This document shows, piece by piece, positions 13,677 through 17,111 of a stretch of 17,111 bases of DNA. A program made the position numbers and the translations under genes. The stretch comes from an uncultured Eubacterium sp. (GTDB lineage: Bacteria; Bacillota; Clostridia; Lachnospirales; Lachnospiraceae). Under the pieces are notes generated by a model that worked only from the letters and a program-made list of their open reading frames with translations, did no database searches and was not told the DNA's origin. The stretch spans positions 1 through 17,111 of the forward strand of contig USBB01000041.1 in NCBI GenBank assembly GCA_900552795.1, written 5' to 3'. Position 1 is the first letter of the stretch. Each line of letters opens with the position of its first letter.

Positions 13677-15800
13677 ATGGATAGAGAACAATTTAATAAA
13701 AGAAAGAAAATATTATCAGAGCTGATACTTGAAAATGAGTTATATGTTCCTATGAAAGCCAAGGAAATAGCTGTGCTTTTACAGGTGCCGAAAGGAAACA
13801 GAAAAGAACTTATGGATGTTCTTGACGAGCTTGTAAGCGAGGGCGTTATAGGAATTACAAAAAAAGGAAAATATTGTAAACCTGAGATAACTGCGCTTGT
13901 TGGTGTATTTGAAAGCACAAGGAGAGGTTTTGGATTTGTGAGTGTCGAGGGCATTGATAACGATATTTTTATAAAGGAATCTGACTCAAAAGGGGCTTTT
14001 CATATGGATAAAGTCCAGGTTGTCATCACGAAGCATGGTGATGGCAAGAGAAAGTCTGAAGGGAAAATTGTAGGTATAATCAAGCATCAGATTACACAGC
14101 TTGTCGGTACATTTCAGCAGTCCAAGTCATATGGTTTTGTGATTCCTGATAATGGAAAAATAGCGTATGATGTGTTTGTGCCTCTAAAAAAATCAATGGG
14201 GGCAGTGTCAGGCCATAAGGTGGTTGTAAAGCTTAATTCATATGGAGGCAACGGAAAAAATCCGGAGGGGACTGTTACAGAAATAATAGGCCATATAAAT
14301 GATCCGGGTACAGATATCATGTCGATTGTTAAAGCGTATGAGCTGCCAATGGAATTCCCTGAAAATGTAATGAAATCGTTAACTGATTTGCCTGATGAGG
14401 TTGACGAAAAAGAGTTTGCGGGAAGAACAGATTTAAGAAATGTACAGACTGTAACTATAGACGGTGAAGATGCAAAGGACCTTGATGATGCGATAAGTAT
14501 TTCAAAAGAAGATAATATATATCATCTAGGTGTGCATATTGCTGATGTCAGTCACTATGTACAGGAAAAAAGTCCGCTTGATAAGGAAGCTTACAAAAGA
14601 GGTACAAGCGTATATCTTGTTGACAGAGTTATACCTATGCTTCCTCACAAGCTTTCAAATGGTATATGTTCGTTAAATGCAGGCTGTGACAGGCTGTCGC
14701 TAAGCTGTCTTATGGATATTGATTTAAAAGGAAATGTTATTTCGCATAAAATATGTGAAACAGTGGTATGTGTTGACAGGCGTATGTCATATAATAATGT
14801 TAAGAAAATACTGGAGGATGAAGACAATCAGATAATTGCAGAGTATAAAGAACTGGTTCCGATGTTTAAGCTTATGGAGGAGCTTGCCGCGATTCTTAGA
14901 AATAAAAGATTCAAGAGGGGTTCTATAGACTTTGATTTTCCGGAAACTAAAATAATTCTTGATGAAAACGGAGTACCGACGGATATAAAGCCTTACGAAA
15001 GAAATGTGGCGACGAAGATAATTGAAGAATTTATGCTTATAGCAAATGAGACGGTTGCGGAGGATTATTTTTGGCAGGAGATACCGTTTGTATACAGAAG
15101 TCATGATAATCCTGATCCTGAAAAAATACAGAAGCTTGGCACTTTTATAAATAATTTCGGTTATTCAATCAGAATTGGAGATGAGATACATCCTAAGGAG
15201 CTGCAGAAGCTTCTCGCAAAAATAGACGGAAGTGATGAGGAAAATCTGATTGCAAGGCTTACCTTAAGATCTATGAAGAGAGCACAATATACAACAGAGT
15301 GTGTGGGACATTTTGGTCTTGCGGCAAAATATTATTGTCATTTCACTTCGCCTATCAGAAGGTATCCTGATTTGCAGATACACAGAATTATAAAGGAAAA
15401 TCTGCATGGTGGAATTAAACAGAAGCGTATAGAGCATTATGACAGAATTCTTAATGAGGTGGCAAAACATACAAGTGAAACTGAAAGAAGAGCTGATGAT
15501 GCAGAAAGGGATACTGACAAGCTGAAAATGGTTCAGTATATGGATAAGTATATAGGCGAAGAGTTTGAGGGAGTCATAAGCAGCATGACAAGCTGGGGGA
15601 TATACGTAGAGCTTCCGAATACAGTTGAAGGAATGGTTTCACTTACATCATTAAAGGATGGTTATTACGTGTATGATGAAAATCATTACGAGATGATTAA
15701 CCAGACTACGGGAAAAGTTTATAAGCTTGGCCAGAAGGTCAAGGTAGAGGTTGCTTCCACTGACAAAATATTAAGGACAATAGATTTTGTATTTGTCTAA
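13677..15800 (+). CDS. rnr: Ribonuclease R
   Basis: Processive 3'-5' exoribonuclease of 707 residues that degrades structured RNA and, with tmRNA-SmpB, non-stop mRNAs. Order of domains: N-terminal winged helix (about 5-68), two cold-shock domains (about 72-130, with RRGFGFVSV, and about 140-205, with SYGFVIPD), the RNB catalytic domain (about 245-575) and a C-terminal S1 domain (about 625-705, GVISSMTSWGIYVELP). Catalytic acids Asp262, Asp268, Asp270 and Asp271 lie in IDGEDAKDLDDA; TSPIRRYPDL (557-566) carries the conserved arginines. ATG 13677 follows GGGGA; ATG 13665 lies upstream of that site. The long lysine-rich tail of E. coli RNase R is absent, as is usual outside that group. smpB starts 16 bp on, so the two are probably one operon. 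Confidence 0.97.
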   Translation: MDREQFNKRKKILSELILENELYVPMKAKEIAVLLQVPKGNRKELMDVLDELVSEGVIGITKKGKYCKPEITALVGVFESTRRGFGFVSVEGIDNDIFIKESDSKGAFHMDKVQVVITKHGDGKRKSEGKIVGIIKHQITQLVGTFQQSKSYGFVIPDNGKIAYDVFVPLKKSMGAVSGHKVVVKLNSYGGNGKNPEGTVTEIIGHINDPGTDIMSIVKAYELPMEFPENVMKSLTDLPDEVDEKEFAGRTDLRNVQTVTIDGEDAKDLDDAISISKEDNIYHLGVHIADVSHYVQEKSPLDKEAYKRGTSVYLVDRVIPMLPHKLSNGICSLNAGCDRLSLSCLMDIDLKGNVISHKICETVVCVDRRMSYNNVKKILEDEDNQIIAEYKELVPMFKLMEELAAILRNKRFKRGSIDFDFPETKIILDENGVPTDIKPYERNVATKIIEEFMLIANETVAEDYFWQEIPFVYRSHDNPDPEKIQKLGTFINNFGYSIRIGDEIHPKELQKLLAKIDGSDEENLIARLTLRSMKRAQYTTECVGHFGLAAKYYCHFTSPIRRYPDLQIHRIIKENLHGGIKQKRIEHYDRILNEVAKHTSETERRADDAERDTDKLKMVQYMDKYIGEEFEGVISSMTSWGIYVELPNTVEGMVSLTSLKDGYYVYDENHYEMINQTTGKVYKLGQKVKVEVASTDKILRTIDFVFV

Positions 15801-15816
15801 GAAGGAGATAGTAAAA

Positions 15817-16287
15817 ATGGCAAAAGAAACAGCGCCTAATAAGATTTTGGCAAACAATAAAAAAGCGTATTTTGACTATTTTATAGATGAAAAATATGAG
15901 GCTGGAATGGTTCTTTACGGAACAGAGATAAAGTCTTTAAGACAGGGAAAATGTTCTATTAAGGAAGCATATATACAGATTCAGAATGGTGAAGTTTATA
16001 TTATTAATATGAATATAACACCATACGAGAAAGGAAATATCTTTAATAAGGATCCTTTAAGGCCTAAAAAGCTGCTTCTTCATAAGTCGCAGATTAATAA
16101 GCTTGCAGGACAGATTGCTCAAAAAGGATTTACAATTGTACCTTTACAGATATATCTTAGCAGGGGAAAGGCAAAAATACAGATAGGTCTTGCAAGAGGT
16201 AAAAAGTTATACGATAAGCGCGACAGCATTGCAAAGAAGGACCAGCAAAGAGAAGCAGCTAAAGAGTTTAAAATACGGAATATGTAG
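15817..16287 (+). CDS. smpB: SsrA-binding protein SmpB
   Basis: Trans-translation cofactor of 156 residues that binds the tRNA-like part of tmRNA and guides it into stalled ribosomes. Visible: LANNKKAYFDY (11-21), GTEIKSLRQGK (35-45) in the OB-fold, KDPLRPKKLLLHK (78-90), and a basic C-terminal tail KKLYDKRDSIAKKDQQREAAKEFK-like helix that mimics mRNA in the decoding channel. AAGGAG (15802-15807) supports ATG 15817; an ATG at 15787 is inside the rnr end and lacks a site. It lies between rnr and ssrA, its functional partners. A weak A/T-rich hairpin follows. Confidence 0.97.
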   Translation: MAKETAPNKILANNKKAYFDYFIDEKYEAGMVLYGTEIKSLRQGKCSIKEAYIQIQNGEVYIINMNITPYEKGNIFNKDPLRPKKLLLHKSQINKLAGQIAQKGFTIVPLQIYLSRGKAKIQIGLARGKKLYDKRDSIAKKDQQREAAKEFKIRNM

Positions 16288-16307
16288 AAGTAATAAGCAT
16301 TTGAGCT

Positions 16308-16339
16308 ATGCTATAAGTTATAGTATTTATTTTATTTTC
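16308..16339 (+). terminator. Weak terminator after smpB
   Basis: ATGCTATA (16308-16315) pairs with TATAGTAT (16319-16326) around AGT, including one G-T pair, followed by a T-rich tract. The stem is A/T-rich, so some read-through into ssrA is possible. Confidence 0.5.
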
Positions 16340-16361
16340 GGATAATCAGTAATTTGCATCG

Positions 16362-16390
16362 TTGACATCATTAATGGAAAGTGATACAAT
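16362..16390 (+). promoter_or_regulatory. Strong promoter of ssrA
   Basis: A consensus TTGACA (16362-16367), an exact 17-bp spacer and TACAAT (16385-16390) with TGA directly before it (extended -10). It is the best promoter in the window and would give a 5' leader of roughly 35-40 bases to be removed, presumably by RNase P. Confidence 0.8.
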
Positions 16391-16433
16391 TTTTCTTGCT
16401 GTAAAATCCATTGTTTTAAACAGTTTCTATCAA

Positions 16434-16778
16434 GGGGTAGTAAAGGTTTCGACAGGGGTTTTGAAGCTGGTGAAGCTATTCGCAGGTGATGCGTCAAATC
16501 ACAACAATAAATATAAACGCTAACGAAAAATTAGCTTACGCTGCCTAATGGCAGCAGTCTGACCTAAAGCACCTACACTTTAGAATTCAGGCTTAGACTA
16601 TGTAGGAAACGACACTGGCAAAGCTTTGAGTCAGCGGGCGTATTATGAAGCTACTAAAATCATACGGGTGCCGCTTCCTGTGTGATGGAGGGAATGAGGG
16701 TAACCAAATTAACCGGCTATAATAGTAGAAGAACAGTGAATTGATCTTTGGACACGGGTTCGACTCCCGTCTACTCCA
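16434..16778 (+). ncRNA. ssrA: Transfer-messenger RNA (tmRNA)
   Basis: Rescues ribosomes stalled on non-stop mRNA with SmpB. The 5' GGGGTAG (16434-16440) pairs over 7 bp with CTACTCC (16771-16777), leaving A16778 as discriminator. The 3' CCA is not encoded (CT follows), so it must be added. The T-arm is ACGGG, TTCGACT, CCCGT, and TTTCGACAGGGG is the usual conserved 5' segment. The tag frame runs from GCT 16519 to TAA 16546-16548 and reads ANEKLAYAA, so the added tag would be A plus this; it ends LAYAA rather than the commoner ALAA. No T-run terminator follows; instead the 3' end is repeated downstream, so the natural downstream sequence has probably been displaced by integration. Confidence 0.96.
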
Positions 16779-16781
16779 CTA
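16757..16781 (+). repeat. Integration core site, copy 1 (inside ssrA 3' end)
   Basis: 25 bp identical to 16818-16842, covering the 3' half of the T-arm, the acceptor stem and the discriminator of tmRNA (contains TTCGACTCCCGTCTACTCC). tmRNA 3' ends are well known targets of tyrosine-recombinase elements, and this copy keeps tmRNA intact. Confidence 0.75.
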
Positions 16782-16817
16782 AAAAAATCAAGGCAAAATT
16801 AGGGAGAGAACCCGTTA

Positions 16818-16842
16818 GGTTCGACTCCCGTCTACTCCACTA
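16818..16842 (+). repeat. Integration core site, copy 2 (downstream duplicate)
   Basis: Exact 25-bp direct repeat of the tmRNA 3' end, offset by 61 bp. The bases before it differ (TTA in place of CGG), so the T-stem cannot form and it is not a second tmRNA. The 36 bases between copies carry no gene. It is best explained as an attachment-site remnant or the junction of an element continuing to the right. Confidence 0.7.
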
Positions 16843-16844
16843 TC

Positions 16845-16930
16845 AGAAACCCTTGAAAACGCTGTATTTTCAGGCTTTCTAAAACAATTAAATTACAAAA
16901 TTGACTATTTTAAACGGTTTTATACCGTTT
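16845..16930. other. Inverted repeats to the right of the attachment core
   Basis: An imperfect inverted repeat joins AGAAAccctTGAAAA (16845-16859) to TTTTCAggcTTTCT (16867-16880). Further on, AAACGGT (16912-16918) and ACCGTTT (16924-16930) form a 7-bp stem with a 5-base loop, and AACCGT recurs at 17003-17008. Such repeats are what recombinase or excisionase arm sites look like, but nothing proves it. No coding frame is evident from 16843 to 17111. Confidence 0.35.
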
Positions 16931-17015
16931 CAAACTGAAATAATTGGGGTCAAAATTGTAAAGGTAATTTGAATCGAATTTAACATATTTTTAATGTGTA
17001 AAAACCGTAAAAAAT

Positions 17016-17045
17016 AGGGTACTTATTTTTATAGATAAGTACCCT
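17016..17045 (-). terminator. Strong hairpin, best as leftward terminator
   Basis: AGGGTACTTAT (17016-17026) and ATAAGTACCCT (17035-17045) form a perfect 11-bp stem with an 8-base loop. Read on the - strand, the stem is followed by ATTTTTTAC, a good T-run; on the + strand only TAATTTTTAA follows. This suggests a gene to the right of the window transcribed leftward and stopped before ssrA. Confidence 0.65.
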
Positions 17046-17111
17046 TAATTTTTAACTATAAAGGGCTGATTATTTTAAAAAAATTATTTAGAATGTAAAT
17101 ATTATTAATAT

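Noticed and set aside
16818..16842. A second tmRNA or a tRNA gene
   Set aside because: Only the 3' arm is repeated; the preceding bases do not form a T-stem and there is no 5' acceptor partner.
1..17111. CRISPR array, toxin-antitoxin pair or other defence module
   Set aside because: No regularly spaced repeats and no gene pair of that kind were seen; all sizeable frames are accounted for or are antisense shadows.

Overview
The window looks like a low-GC Firmicutes chromosome, most likely a gut-type Lachnospiraceae (Clostridium cluster XIVa relative such as the Roseburia/Agathobacter/Butyrivibrio group). This is inferred from the run gap, pgk, tpiA, gpmI, secG, rnr, smpB, ssrA, from AT-rich codons, from strong AGGAGG-type ribosome sites and from TTGACA/TATAAT promoters. 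The genus is a guess.

Region 1 (1-about 2135) is the end of an integrated mobile element: a dUTPase, a Tn916-type excisionase overlapping it, a long hairpin, and an intact tyrosine integrase. It is visibly AT-richer than the rest. Beyond the integrase is an open tail of about 35 codons with no start, a candidate for a host-gene 3' end cut off by integration.

Region 2 (2159-7901) is a mixed chromosomal stretch: a four-helix membrane protein of unknown function, the Y-family polymerase dinB, a small uncharacterised soluble protein, a SpoVB/MurJ-type lipid flippase, a NifS/IscS-like cysteine desulfurase, and a PHP-domain (HisJ-like) phosphoesterase. The genes alternate in strand and meet tail to tail with only 2-3 bases between stops in two places.

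Region 3 (8055-13173) encodes lower glycolysis on the + strand: GAPDH, phosphoglycerate kinase, triosephosphate isomerase and cofactor-independent phosphoglycerate mutase. The genes are adjacent but not one simple operon: clear terminators follow pgk and tpiA, and separate promoters precede gap, tpiA and gpmI. gap and pgk probably share a transcript with structured RNA between them.

Region 4 (13181-16778) is the secretion and ribosome-rescue block: secG with its own promoter and terminator, then rnr (RNase R) and smpB 16 bp apart, then ssrA (tmRNA). RNase R, SmpB and tmRNA act together in trans-translation and decay of non-stop mRNA.

Region 5 (16757-17111): the 3' end of ssrA is repeated exactly for 25 bp, 61 bp downstream. 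This is the signature of site-specific integration at the tmRNA gene. The AT-rich, gene-free sequence that follows holds several inverted repeats, including a strong terminator for leftward transcription. The housekeeping segment is therefore flanked by traces of two different integrative elements. I found no CRISPR array, no rRNA or tRNA gene and no clearly new multi-gene system. The best leads are the ssrA attachment-site duplication, the orphan gene tail beside the integrase, and a pair of related hairpins placed just 3' of two stop codons.
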